A stretch of DNA of 64,000 nucleotides from the NCBI GenBank assembly GCA_021234155.1, contig JAJEKV010000062.1:6726432-6790431 (forward strand), given 5' to 3'. The position numbers and the translations under genes are program-made. The stretch is from Isoetes taiwanensis (lineage: Eukaryota; Streptophyta; Lycopodiopsida; Isoetales; Isoetaceae). How positions within the stretch are numbered: the stretch's first letter is position 1; every line of letters begins with the position of its first letter. A model generated the notes under the pieces. That model searched no databases and was not told the DNA's origin. It was given only the letters and a program-made list of their open reading frames with translations. Of this stretch, positions 10,016 to 21,900 are shown piece by piece.

Positions 10016-10610
10016 CTCGGTCAATCCCGGTGCCAAAACGAGCTCGAAGCTCGCATGCTCGGGATGATCTTGAGCACCATCTCCTCGGGCTCAAGCACGT
10101 TATCGTTATCATGCGGTCGGCATCGTGCGGGCGCTCCTCATTTTGCGGTTGATGATCTTGTTTGGCTCTTGCGTCGGGGATTTGCCGGCGGCTCGCCCTT
10201 GTAACAAGCTTCGACGGCCGCTTAGGTCCCTATCGGATCATTGAGCGAGTTGGTGATCGCGCTTTCCATCTTGAGCTTCCGCCATCGGTTCGGCTTCACC
10301 CGGTGTTCCATGTGTCTTTGTTGGATTGGAACCCTATATGGCGAATCCATTTCGGATCAAGTACCTCCACCTCCACCACCGGTCGAGATTGATGATCATG
10401 AGGAGTTCGAGGTTAGAGATTACGGACTCCAAGTTTCTTCGTCGACGATTGTATTACTTTGTTGATTGGGAAGGTTACTCGCCAAGTGATAGAACACGGG
10501 AACTGCCGAGAATCGACTAATGTGCGACAAAATTGCGGAGTTTCACCGGCGTTACCCGAACAAGCCAAGTTTGAGTACTCATTTGACTCAGGGACTTCGT
10601 CGCCCGTCGT
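10016..10610 (+). pseudogene. integrase C-terminus and chromodomain
   Basis: Broken continuation of the polyprotein. Around 10200-10330 it encodes the GPY/F-type module ([20 protein letters not shown], then [10 protein letters not shown]). Around 10440-10520 it encodes a chromodomain core, with aromatic and acidic residues in RRRLYYFVDWEGYSPSDRT. Chromodomains steer chromovirus integration toward particular histone marks. Several frameshifts are present, and CAG/CTG-containing sites differ strongly from copy 2 at 49450-49990. Confidence 0.75.
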
Positions 10611-10624
10611 GGGAGGGGGGATGG
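10611..10624 (+). other. polypurine tract of chromovirus copy 1
   Basis: GGGAGGGGGGATGG lies directly before TGTGACGACC, the LTR start. This is the expected plus-strand primer site and fixes the 3' LTR start at 10625. The same tract precedes the LTR at 50020. Confidence 0.85.
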
Positions 10625-10790
10625 TGTGACGACCATATGGATATTCGTATCATACGATCATTATACTCGTATATACAAAAGATGGTCGTCACATAGATGC
10701 AAAAGGCGTCACAATATGGATATTCGTATCATACGATCATTATACTCGTATATACAAAAGATGGTCGTCACGCGGATGCAAAGGATAGTT
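10625..10790 (+). repeat. tandem duplication of the LTR 5' hairpin unit
   Basis: Two copies of an about 81-bp unit containing atatggatattcgtatcata and the GGTCGTCAC arm. The 5' LTR at 5419 has one copy. The LTR at 50020 has two, so the duplication predates the split between the two loci. Confidence 0.8.
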
Positions 10791-10909
10791 GCACAAGGCG
10801 GGGTTTAAACTTCGCAACCTTCGGTTTGAGTCACATACTGCCAAGTCGCTACCAATATTTTGTTGAAGACATACCTTCTGACTTCCTCATATGTGGGACT
10901 ATCTCTAGG

Positions 10910-10933
10910 AGGTTCTAGAATATTCTAGAACCT
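10910..10933 (+). promoter_or_regulatory. heat-shock element in 3' LTR
   Basis: The same 24-bp palindrome with four alternating TTC/GAA blocks as in the 5' LTR, about 70 bp upstream of TATATAA at 11003. Confidence 0.8.
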
Positions 10934-11165
10934 AAATGCATCTTAGCGACACTTGGTAGCGATCTCATCCATTGAATTGGCGATCTTGACCGTCGGCTTA
11001 GATATATAAGGAGGCATCTCCTTCTTGTCGAACCATTCCGGTTCAACGCCAGTCTTGAGCCTTCTAGGCATCTGTCTCGTGTTCCTGCTTGCCTTCGGGC
11101 CATTGTATTCTTGATTCTTGTTCATATATCAGATTCTTTGCCGATCTTGGCATATTTCTTCCGTA

Positions 11166-12357
11166 TTTCTTGCGTATTTTCCATGTATTTTCCTTGTTTT
11201 CGAGTAGGTTCATGACAGACTTGAGAGAATACGTAAGAAATAGACTCGTTGATAAATCCCTGCATCTTTTCCTTGTCTGTGAAAATATGTCCTTGTCCTT
11301 GTCATTTATCTAGATCATGTCAACAATGTATCTTTCGTCCAATATATGATCATTATCAAGTTAAGCATTCATGTAGCGCTGGAAAAATATATTACATACA
11401 ACAAATAGTATATCGTGTATGTCCCTGGTTTTGTTTTCTTATTGTTATTATTCTATCATGGTATTGATCATGGAATTTCTTCGATATGATAGCATGACTA
11501 AAAAAAAAAAGCTTATCGCAGGTGTATATGAATGATAAAGCATCATTCTTAACATTGGAGTTGTGAGAATCTTTAAATCTTTTGGAAGACCTATTTGAAA
11601 TCTCATCGGACAAAAGGGCATACTTTTCCATCATCTTATTGTAAGATCATCTTCATCTTTGTGCATGAAATTGTGGCCTGTCTTCTGAAGTTGAGGTATG
11701 AAGCTTTTAATGTTTGATTTTTTGCATTTCTTCATGTCTCTATGAGAAGCAAATATATTGGCGATGCTAGGGAAAAGCAACATTATTTAGTGACCGATGC
11801 TAGAGATGCACATGCTACTAACTTCTTGCTCATCATATGGCACCTATGCCATGTCCCTTTTCTTTGTGGTATGAACCCGGTCATTTGGCACCTATGGTAC
11901 AAATTATGGGCATCTGCAGCATCTCAAGCAGCAATCATAGATAGGCAAGTTGGAACAATGGGACAAATATGCTTTGGCACTATGTATATTCACATTGTGG
12001 CTTCAAACCCCATAGATTTCTTTGGCAAAGATAAGAGTGCATATTTGTTTCTCAAATAACGACATCACTAAAGTTGCCTTTGTTTCTAGTTGCTTCTCAT
12101 CTCAAAGATATTTTTTCTTGTCTAATTTTTAGCTAATAGGCACACAATTTTTATTATAATATGATATATTGTCCTATTTCTTGGTCTACATATTGCTTTT
12201 GTTAGGGCCCGAATGGCCCAATTTTTTTCTAATGTAACAACTAGGATGTAACAACCATCAATATTAATTTATATAAACTAATATACCCAACATTTTTAAA
12301 TAAAAATCCCCTTTATATTCTGTATAATGTAATGATTTGTCTTGAAGGCCCCCAAGG
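11166..12357 (+). other. flank shared with the second locus; short reading frame
   Basis: Sequence downstream of the LTR that recurs at 50561-51766 in the same order. A 105-codon frame at 11742-12059 ends in RQVGTMGQICFGTMYIHIVA, and its counterpart at 51162-51470 ends identically. The last 130 bp or so of the two frames are practically identical, whereas their first halves differ by small rearrangements. I recognise no domain. It may be an exon or gene fragment caught in the duplicated segment, or simply non-coding. Confidence 0.4.
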
Positions 12358-12795
12358 GGCCAAAATATTTTTAGGTATAACACGAACCATTACATTTTGC
12401 ACTTAAAAATAAAATTCCCCCTTAAACCCCTTTGGTTTGGGTGCATATTCACATAGGGGGTGACTCCGGGCAGCGAGAGCCCCTAAAATCATGTTATACA
12501 TGTACAAAATCAACACCATTTAGTACATTGTCTCAGATCTTATAGTATTTCATGGCTGTGTTATCTAAAATATACCAAAGCTTGTACATGCATACCCCCT
12601 GGCGAGGATCTCTATGTACCGGTCTAGATCGAGGAATAAAGGGCATATATGCTTATCCAACAGACTCTCGATGCGGAGTCACCCCTATGTGAATATGCAC
12701 CCAAACCAAAGGGGGTTTAAAGGGGATTTTATTTTTAAGTGTGGAATGTAATGGTTTGTGTAATACTTGGATAACACGACAAAACAACTTTGGCC
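12358..12795. mobile_element. palindromic MITE-like element, uninterrupted copy
   Basis: Two inverted arms of about 110-120 bp. The left arm, about 12375-12480, includes taaacccctttggtttgggt and catattcacataggggg. The right arm, 12660-12766, is its near-perfect reverse complement. Outer matches (ggccaaa at 12358 and tttggcc ending at 12795) suggest the arms extend further with an indel. The central 180 bp are unique and no coding capacity is present. Long arms and short length fit a non-autonomous DNA transposon. I could not find a clear target duplication. The second copy is 51767-52530. Confidence 0.65.
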
Positions 12796-14200
12796 TAGAT
12801 CCTTAGTTAAAAGCGGCATTCTCTATATGGGGCATGCTAGGGGTGTGGTTACATTTAATATAGAAAAGGCAATGGGGACATTTGGTTAACAATGGTTACA
12901 AGGCAAGGGCATATATTTTGGAAACTACCATTAAACTCTAAATGTGCTTGATATTTTCAAAATGATATTTTCAAGGAATGACATCGAAATTACACCTTAA
13001 GGGCTACTATTTTTACATCAAAAAATTAATGCACCATCTTATTCGGAGGGCATGAATCTAGTAATGTTCACAATTGATGTGTATAGTTCAAACCTTAGTC
13101 CGGATCAAAAACTTGTCAAATAAAGCATTTGTAAATGTTGTATTCGGTTTCAATCAAATGGGTTATAGTAAACCCTTGAGAACTACATTTTAATACAATT
13201 TAGGAGAGATGGAGTCTTGGATGCGGTAGGATCAAAGACAAAAAGCCTAGAACTGCGAGGCTTATGATGAAGACTCCAATTATGTAGATGTTAATCCTAA
13301 CATTTTTGTGATTGACCCCATATGCTTCTCATTGGTTTGATGCACTATGAAGGGAGAATAGGCCTGGATCATTTCCTTTCCCAACTCTTAGGGCATTGTT
13401 GAACATGTCTTGGTTCTTCTGGATGGATAATATTGGGTGGGCCATGATGCTCAAACCCATGTTGTAGTAATCTTGTTGCAATAATTCAAAATATAAAGGT
13501 AAAAGGTTTTCTTTATCTTGCCGTGAATTCAATTGACTTTCTTGATTTTAGTTTTATGTTTCCCTTAAAGGAGGAACAACAAATATAGGATGTTTTTCAA
13601 CTTTTAATACAGGAAAACCATGTTTTTATGCGGTAGTTAACTTCTGGTATCTACAAAAGCAATTTTGGAAACTAGCAGGGTTGTTTTGATGTGCTTGATA
13701 TTCAAAAATGTTCAACATGAACTAGATTTGAAAGACCACTTCACTCTAACCTTTGTAAATTAATGCAAAACCATCTTCTTTAGAGGGCATTGATCTACTT
13801 TAATGTTCACAACAAATGTGTATAGTTCAAGGAAAGTGTACAAAACATTGTCAAATAAAGCATTTGACATTGTTATTATCTATCTAGCTTCATATCCTAT
13901 AGTAAACCCTTCGAAAGAACTACATTTTTAATACAATACTTCTAAATAAACTTGGACTACAAGGATCAAAGACAAAAGCCTAGAACTTTATATATGATGA
14001 AGACTCCAATATGTAGATGTTAACCTAACAATTTTTGAGATCGACCATATGCTTCTCAAGGCTTGATGCACTATATAAATTTCCCCAAATTCTCGTTCCT
14101 CAAATGTTTATCCCAACTCTTGAGGCATTGTTGAACATGAACCATAAATAAGCCATCATACTTACCTGCGGATAATATTCATGACCATGACTCTGCTCTT

Positions 14201-14455
14201 TTAAAAAATATAAGTAATCTTGTTGCAATAATGTCCATCCATAGACACCAAGGTAAGTGTTTTTGAGAATCTAACACTTCCTTTCCCGTGAATTGGCATT
14301 GAATTTCTTGATTTTAGTTTCCCCTCTCTTCTTTTAGGAGGAAAAACAAATATAGGAGTTTTCAACTTTGAAGACATGAAGATGATGTTTACCTCAATTT
14401 TGATTCTAGAAAAGCCGCCAAGAAAATGCAAATTGCATTTTGACCTTCCACTCAT
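14201..14455 (-). pseudogene. reading frame in repeat unit 2, related to the next
   Basis: An open frame of about 84 codons on the minus strand. Its DNA is homologous to the frame at 15005-15316: both have tgagtggaaggt, gcaatttgcattttctt-like and gaagtgttagatt segments. The predicted proteins diverge, which suggests decay rather than selection. No known family. Confidence 0.25.
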
Positions 14456-15004
14456 TTACAGTTAAAATGTTTGTTGTTGATTTGAAACCCAAATAATCAC
14501 ATCCATTTCTTTGTTGTGCCTGGCAAAATCCATATTCTTTAAATATCAGCATACTTTTCTAGGCACACAAATATGGATAAGGCGACCTAAAGTGTATGAG
14601 ACATTATGAAAAAAAGCTTTAGATGTGTAATCTTTTATCTATCTAGCTTCATATCAAATATGAATAGTTGGAAGAAATGCATTTAATATATAATTACTTC
14701 TAAATAAAGTTGGACTACAATCACAAAGTATCTAAATGATTTGTTAGTTGTATAGGGTTGATGGTCCTAAATGCATTTGCTCAAAGATAGTCACTTAGAA
14801 CTACAATTAAATCTAATCGACATACATTAAATAATTAGGAAGTTTGCACTTCTATAATCCCTAACGTTTCCCCAAATTCTCGTTCCTCAAATGTTCTATC
14901 CAGATTCCTATTGTTTGCATTGGTGGCGAGAACCATAAATAAGCCATTATACTTACCTCTGGATAAGCTACATGACAATCAAAGTATCTTTTAAAAATAT
15001 AACC

Positions 15005-15316
15005 TTATTGGAAGGAAGAAGGGGGGCGAACATCCATAGCTTGTTGGACACAAAGTGTGAGGAGAAATCTAACACTTCCACTTGTAACAAGTGGCCTAGC
15101 CAATATCTTCGGCAAGGAGTCAGCCCTCACAATCTCTAGACTAAAATCAAGAAATGGTTCAACAGTGTTAGAACAATTGCAAAAGCCTTTGAGAAGTTTG
15201 CATGCACTTCCGATTCCCCCCTGCTGCCAACCAAAAAATGCAAATTGCATATCCACCTTCCACTCATTTGCAAGGAAATCTCTACCATAAAGTGTCACAA
15301 ACGCAACAAATCCCAA
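15005..15316 (-). pseudogene. possible exon in repeat unit 3, unknown protein
   Basis: A 103-codon frame with protein-like composition (EWKVDMQFAFFGWQQGGIGS, then LPKILARPLVTSGSVRFLLT). It reads like part of a helical protein, but I cannot name a family. A decayed relative lies at 14201-14455, and a weaker echo (ttgttggacacaaacaatgagg) near 15863. It could be a duplicated gene fragment carried by the repeat. Confidence 0.3.
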
Positions 15317-15320
15317 ATAA

Positions 15321-16429
15321 TCACATCCATCTATTTAGATATGCCATAGAATATTACACTCAAATAAATCGAGAGGCCTTCCATAATTCAACCGCCCTTA
15401 CAACAAAACGGTTGCCCTCCCTATGGCCAACTCAAAAAATGCCACATAAAATAAGGTAATCTTTCATTCTAGGTTGCCCGACAATCTTCATATATTAGTT
15501 GATGTCCCCAGTGTTTAACGCCCCCAATATTTTGCGGCCAAGCTATCTCGGCCATTAGATATATAGGGTTTGTTAGATGTATAGGGTTAGTTAGCTAGAT
15601 CATCCAACTTTTAAGTCAAACCTGAGCCGTTAACTTTTAGAGTTTGATCCACGACATACATTAAAACATTACAAGAAGTTTATCGCGGCGGCCAAGGCCG
15701 CCTCGAACATTTCTCTTTACTGACTCGCTTACATAGATGGTTGTGTGACGTTCGACTTGCTGCCAGTTTAAAATTAAAATCAAACATGTGCTACTCACCA
15801 ATGTTGCTTTTATTTTTTATGAACTAGTTGGAAGGGGGGGAGGGGAGGAGATGGGCTTGAGGTTGTTGGACACAAACAATGAGGAGAGTTAAGAGTAAGC
15901 ATATGTAACATAGTGGCATAGTGGCATGTGTAACAAAGTAAGATAGGATCATCTAAATAACAATTGCCCATTCTCACTAGCTTATCAGGTCCACCATATG
16001 ATACAATAGCATCTTTATTGGCATCATTCCCACTTTAAGCTAGAAGCTATCGTAATAGACTCCAAGATAGCTGAAGAAAACTAGTATTTATAGACACCAT
16101 ATCACTTGCGTTAATAAACCAAGAGCACTTTTGCCAGATGTGATATTAGCATAACTTGTTGCTTCATCTAGAAACTCAACCATCTTTAGACCACCCAACT
16201 TTTTTCAGATTTGCAAATTTTATCCTTCCACAGTTCCACCATCAAGTGAAGAATTGCAAATTTATAAAAATAAATGGAGCTACGTAATGATAGTAAAAGT
16301 AACTATTGGGTCGAGAAATTTCAATAGAAAACACTACATAAGCATACCAACCCATCAAGAATGCAAACGACTAAAATTCATAAATTGGTTCCATTTCTTC
16401 TCTATTCCTTGGTGGCGATAAGCAATAAT
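15321..16429. other. non-coding, no gene seen
   Basis: AT-rich sequence with no open stretch of note. A short GC-rich island near 15685-15700 (gcggccaaggccgc) is palindromic. Nothing else recognised. Confidence 0.4.
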
Positions 16430-16960
16430 TCAAGCATGTGGCAATTAAATAAAAAGGAGTTGTATTGGTTAAAAAGAATTATACAAGGCTCTTATACAAA
16501 AGAAACCATCTAGAGCAGGATTTTTGTGGCAATGTGAAGAGGAAAAGTTGGAAGAAATATATGCGAAGGATGGACAAGTTATCTTGCTAACAAAATTAAA
16601 ACTTTTAGATGGATTCTTTGCACATCAAAGTTTGCCTACAAATCAAAAAAGGTCCAAATATAACAAGGCAGGTTTCTAGTCTATACCTTCAATGTGGTGA
16701 AGTGGAAATTTCAAATCATGTGTTTACATGTTCATGGCTGATAAATTGCGGAGTTGGTCTTCCTAGATAAACAAAGGAGCTCAAACCGATCTAAATCTGC
16801 TAAGTTTACGGGATGCAAAAGTAAAATTAAAAACACCACAAGAATCTTGAACATTTGGGTGATCGGCTACGTAAAGCAGTAGTCATAAACAAACAATCCC
16901 CTTCAATTATATGGCTAAAGCAGGGCTTTCATTGATATCATACAAATTATTGCAATAAGC
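16430..16960 (+). pseudogene. LINE remnant (zf-RVT-like segment)
   Basis: Broken frames resemble the C-terminal zinc-binding region of plant LINE reverse transcriptases. LLDGFFAHQSLPTNQKRSKY occurs near 16600-16660, followed in another frame at 16678-16737 by SLYLQCGEVEISNHVFTCSW. This fits the zf-RVT pattern of a cysteine pair, then H-x3-C, with the first cysteine replaced by tyrosine. The next part, DRLRKAVVINKQSPSIIWLK, also fits LINE ORF2 tails. Many stops are present. The inverted-repeat arm B begins about 200 bp downstream. Confidence 0.45.
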
Positions 16961-17174
16961 GCACAAAATGTTAAAAGGGAAGAAATATGATCCGGACTGG
17001 AATACTTTGGGGAAATTCTATGGCTTGCATGATTTTTATCTAACTAATCTAATAATCTCGATGATGTTTTACGGATGCCTGAGAGGAGACTCAATAGAGT
17101 TGGTAGTATGGATCGAGCAATGGGAGTAGCGGGGAAATTCGGATGATGAAGAATCCCAATTGTCGGGACTGAAC

Positions 17175-18937
17175 TTCGAAGAGATATTTATTCATCTTAA
17201 GCGGGGAGGTAATACATGCCAAGGCAATTAAGAAAGTCACGAAAAGAGGAGAGGTATGGAGATTCAATAGCCTTAAGCCATTTTTCACAAATCTTTACCA
17301 TAAATGGCGTGGAAAAAGAAGCACATGTCATGTCCTTATCTTTGTCTTGCATGCATGTTCTAAACAAATTTGGCATTATTTTGCTAAGGGCTGATCACAT
17401 TATGCAAGAAACAAGTAGAAGAAAGATCTAACAGCTAAGAAGAACATGGGAAAAAAGCAATTTGGGATGGGATATTGAAAAAAAAACTTTGAAGTCAAGG
17501 ATTTGGATTTGAAAATCATGGAAAATGCGGGAAAGCTTGAATGCTTTTGGTTTTCTTCAAAAAGTAGAGGTGAGAAAGAGTCTTTGAGGGCGAAAAATTT
17601 TTTTGGCGGAAGTAAAGCGGCGTCATCTATATTTTCTTGGCAGAGTTCCTGCAAGACAAGTTCTTGTGGTTTCTTATGGCGTTGAGCGGCTTGCCTAGTT
17701 TAGTGTTTATTGTTGTCTTTTCAATCTTTTGTTAAATTGCTTTCATCATTTTTTTTTTTTTATCAAGATTTGTAACAACTACCAATTCCTCCAACCTAGA
17801 TTAACCACATGCGCAAACTAGTTGAGGGCAACCCCTAGTGCGAAAGCACCTTCTTCTTTATATCATTATGGTTTTTCTTAGATTTCTCTTTAACTACATT
17901 TCATATTTTAATATCAAATGTGCCTAACAGGTTCAGAAAATTGATGCCATATCGTTTTCTTTATAGCTTTGCTTAGAATTCTCTTATATTGCATTTCATG
18001 TTTTAATATCTAATGTGCTTATAAACTTCCACGTTTTTAGTTTGGTATTTGTGGAGGTGCTTGTGGCAATGGTTTGTGCTAAGATTTTAGCTCTGTATCG
18101 TATTAGAAATCATATATTTGGAGGGATTTGAGCAGCTTATTTGCATTTAGTGGTGATGTTTTCTTTGTATACGTTTTTAGAATGTTTTTTAGGGCATAGA
18201 GATAAGAGTGCACGCCGCTTTCTTTTTTCGGCAGGCGAGTAGGTGAGGGATTTTCTTTGAGGCAGCAGATCAAGGTTTTCAGCCATAAGCCCCTGTGCTT
18301 CTGTCTTGGAGCTCTGGTGGAGCTATGGTTCTTGTGTTACGCTATCCATATTGATGCTTCAGTTTTGAATAGGAAATATATCGATTCTCTTGTTCTTTCT
18401 ATCATTTAAGCATCGTGAAGATTATCTTAATGGGCACATTGAAAAATCATGTTGTGCTTGAATCTTCCGCTCCCAGATGATCGTGGGCTCAGTTATTTGC
18501 AAGCACCCTGGCTATCCGAGACATTTCTTTGCGATTAATGCGGCGGGCTCCAGTGCCTTCACATCTGATCCAGCATCAGATTTCTTGATGTGTCTTCGAA
18601 CATAGCTAATAGTCTTCCTGCTATGATTTGTAAGGCCCATGGGACTGGTTGATTGCGACAGCAAAGCCCTGAGTCGCAAACCCTGAAGCAGGGGCCTTGT
18701 GGTTTACAGAGCTCCCGAAACTTGTTGGGTGCGGCCGTCCTCAACCATAATGCCGGTGGTGGCATTGCCTTTGGTTTTCTTCTAGAGTTGCATGTTTGGT
18801 TCGTTTCGGAGGTGAAGAGGCGTTGTGGTGGATTGTTTGGTTGTTTGCATGCGGTGGGGTGTAGTTTTATTTAGGTAGATCGATCTTTGCATGGTTTCCG
18901 GCTTCTATCTCCTTTGCCACCATCTTGCGACCATGCC
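17175..18937 (-). repeat. large inverted repeat, arm B
   Basis: Reverse-complement partner of 640-2390. The match runs from about 17178 (gaagagatatttattcatctt) to about 18937 (caagatggtggc read on the minus strand, near ggcatggtcgc). Arm B includes a run of 13 T at about 17749. The arms differ by many small changes and indels, so they are old or noisy. The arms are separated by about 14.8 kb. Confidence 0.8.
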
Positions 18938-21900
18938 AATCATGTAGACAATAGCATGTGAAATGATGTAATCATTTTCAATGTAGACATGGAGAGACTG
19001 ACGTGTTGGCAACTCAGAATTAATTCTTAGCTTTGCAAAAGGATCCATTCAAAAACATCGTTATCATAGCGAGACCTTGATGAAGGGATGATAATGGCAA
19101 GGATTCTTCATTATGGTATGCAACGACATTTGTTACTAATCATTCTTTTACAAAAACCTACACCTTGACAAGCCCTTGTTTTATGTCTTCAAGGAATTAT
19201 CTAAGCAATGCTGAACATGTACTTTCATTTTCGGTTCTATTACTAAACGTTCTTATGCTTTTGTAATCATTGTTCCATGACGAGGACCAGATATTTCTTC
19301 AGGCCAATCTCACATATGGCTATGGTGCCCAGGTAATGTTTTGCAGTAGCATTTATAATTTAAACATAGATTGTGAAAACGTGACTTTAATGTCAACCAG
19401 TTTGGTATTTCTTTCTGTGTTCTATCTGAAATGATTTCATTTGTTGCAAGAAGATATCCATTTTTTATAATGAAGTGGCAGTACTTAATTACATCAAAAA
19501 CATGCTATAGATGGCATAGACAAAAAACTAAACTGGATGAAGGGTGTCACTACTTCCATGCCATTCTTTGAAGCCCATGGCGTGTCACTAACAAACGGCA
19601 TGTAATGCCACTATGTTGAATCTTATATCTCGCGCCAGGGTGGTTAGAAGAAATTGAACAATTGGCATCCTTTCGAAACTGCTTCTTTGGGATTATGTTA
19701 GTTACATGTTAAATCCGCGGTATGGATTTTCTTGAGCTTATATTATTGATTATCAGCGTTGTCTTTGGCGGTATCTAATGGCGTGTGACTTCTATCGGGT
19801 GTGATTGAATCACATGGTTGCGACCTGATGTTTGATGACGCCTCTTGCCTTGACACCAAAGTAAGGATGGGGGAACAAAGCAAGTAAGAAAGTGGAGTAC
19901 TACGATTGTGACATATCTCTTGGATCTTTGAAATCTGACTTCACATTTTTGTATTTGTCTGCGGGGAATGAGGACATAGCGACGATATATCTGGGGAGTT
20001 CATCATAATGTTTTTTTTTTGTTCGTAAAACAAAATATCTGCAGCTTCAATACATGTGTTCTTTAAAATGGAGCAATATGAAGTATGGAAGGAGGATGTC
20101 CCAGATTTTTCTTGCCCCATAATTTCAAAAACTTGAACAACTAACGGTAGGCAACTTAAGACTCTTACGGTTTCGTGCCAAACCAGCCATTAAGTAAAAT
20201 ATATTGTTACCATCTTCGACAAATTCTCTAAAGGAATACGGAGACATCCGGTTCAAGGCATGCTTATGCACTGTAGTGCATACATAGCAATGAGGAATGC
20301 AATGGTGCATGAAGTGTGAACAAATAAAATTGAATGTAAGCAGTGATGAACCAATCTGACATCTGAGGATATTAATCTTATTCCACTCTTTGGGATGCCT
20401 TAAATTTGGTAGTACGCTGTGCCCGATAGTAGTAGTAGTATTGAAGGTGGGATGCCTTTACATTTCTCCCAATAAAGGAACTTCATGCGAACTTAAACTT
20501 TGAATATGTCCATTCGGACTTCCAATATAGTTACGCCCTTGGAGGGTCATAAAATAAAGGCCTAAGCGACAAATTAAATACAGGAACCAAACTGCAAGAA
20601 ACGAATATACCCAAGGCATTAAAACTTTCAAAACTTACTGTATAGATTAATAAAAGATGACTATGAGCGTTCCCATTCTTGCGGCTGAACTGCATAGTAT
20701 ATTCACTCATTATAGAAAGCTTACAAATATCGTTTAATGAAGTCTAATGACTTTTTGACAATGGAGAGAAGAGGAACATTTTGTAAAATTTAGCACAGAT
20801 TGGAGTCATGGGCAGAATATATTAAATGTCTTCAATCGAGCTTCCTCTCTTCTAGATAGATGTACATGAGCGATTTACTTATCTACATTGCAACATTATA
20901 AAATCAAGTAAATGATACTCTAGGTGATGATGATGTCATGAAAAAAAGATTTTCACTATCATATTGCTAACAAATGCCTGCTGCTATAAAATGCACCAAA
21001 GGAACATCAAGATACGTTTCCAAACTGTATGGACAAAAGCATCAAAGTAAATGATGCAATGAATTATTAACACATGAAACACGGAAAAGGTTCAATTATC
21101 AGTTTAAGTAAACTTGGAGGCTTTTGATTGAAGAGAAAGCAATTACAGGGTACATAGTTCTAATGACACGTCAGTATGTGCATTAGCTACTAAATAACAT
21201 CATCAACATTCAACATATAAACTTATCCCAAGCCAGCTGTAAGATACGGTAGAAAACTTTAGCAATGGCATTTATTTTATCTGTAAAGCAATTCCACCAT
21301 TTTCATTTTCCAAATCTATCTGTTATATGAATCATTCTAGGCTCTTCAAGAGTTTTTGGCTCTCACAATACCCCTGTACTTCCAATCTTACAGGACCCTA
21401 AATTTACATGAACAAAATTTAAAGAATAACACACATATCTGTACTAGCATAAACCAAAATATGAATGATAGAACCATAATGATTTGCTCCTTCTGAGTGC
21501 CTGAGCGTTTGCATAAAATGTTCTCCATCTTAACTTGATAAATGTAACAAAATAATAAGCCAAAGAAAATACCAAATTGAAGCAAATTAAGCTAATGTAG
21601 CCACCTGTATTCTAGAATGCCTTGTGCACAGAATAAAAATTAAAGATAAATGGGCTCAGATAATACCGATTTGGTGCACACAATGGGTGAAATTTTACTT
21701 CACTTGCTACAGATTTGCTCTCTGCTTTCGTCTGCCGAGCGCCTTGAAACAACCTCTAAGGATGAGTGGGACCAATGCAATTTCTCAGAAAATTTTGTGG
21801 AGCTGACCAATGAAAGTTGCTAAACTTAACATGCCTCCCTGATGCTTGATCTTTTCTGCAGATCCATACAAGCCTCTTCCATTGGTTGGCGACTTGGCAA

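Larger units (their letters stand above)
5419..11165 (+). mobile_element. Ty3/gypsy chromovirus, copy 1 (Tcn1-like)
   Basis: An LTR retrotransposon with the order LTR, gag, protease, RT, RNase H, integrase, chromodomain, polypurine tract, LTR. The order places it in Ty3/gypsy, and the chromodomain makes it a chromovirus. The Gag core (PEKFDGTRSKLRGFLNQ) and integrase core (SLSSGHHPETNGQVERTNQ) recall Tcn1-like chromoviruses more than the CRM, Tekay, Reina or Galadriel groups of seed plants. Gag and RT are broken by frameshifts, while the integrase is open. No tRNA-type primer site follows the 5' LTR. A second, 5'-truncated copy with the same 3' flank lies at 47072-50560. Confidence 0.85.
10625..11165 (+). 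repeat. 3' LTR of chromovirus copy 1
   Basis: Begins TGTGACGACC after the polypurine tract and carries the same order of parts as the 5' LTR: hairpin, tRNA-like block, heat-shock palindrome (10910-10933), TATA box (11003-11009). The first 81 bp are present twice in tandem (10625-10705 and 10706-10790). The exact right end is not clear, because the 5' LTR equivalent runs into the gag start. Confidence 0.8.
12925..15320. repeat. three diverged tandem units of about 730-790 bp
   Basis: Shared landmarks recur in order: tagtaaaccctt at about 13169 and 13902; gatgcactat at about 13340 and 14066; ccccaaattctcgttcctca at about 14083 and 14872; accataaataagccat at about 14139 and 14930. Spacing is about 730 bp between the first two units and about 790 bp between the second and third. 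The duplicated locus at 53330-53666 holds only one unit, which is then cut off by another element. Confidence 0.65.

Noticed and set aside
9267-10067. 266-codon plus-strand frame overlapping the integrase
   Set aside because: A shadow of the true integrase frame, with hydrophobic biased composition and no domain.
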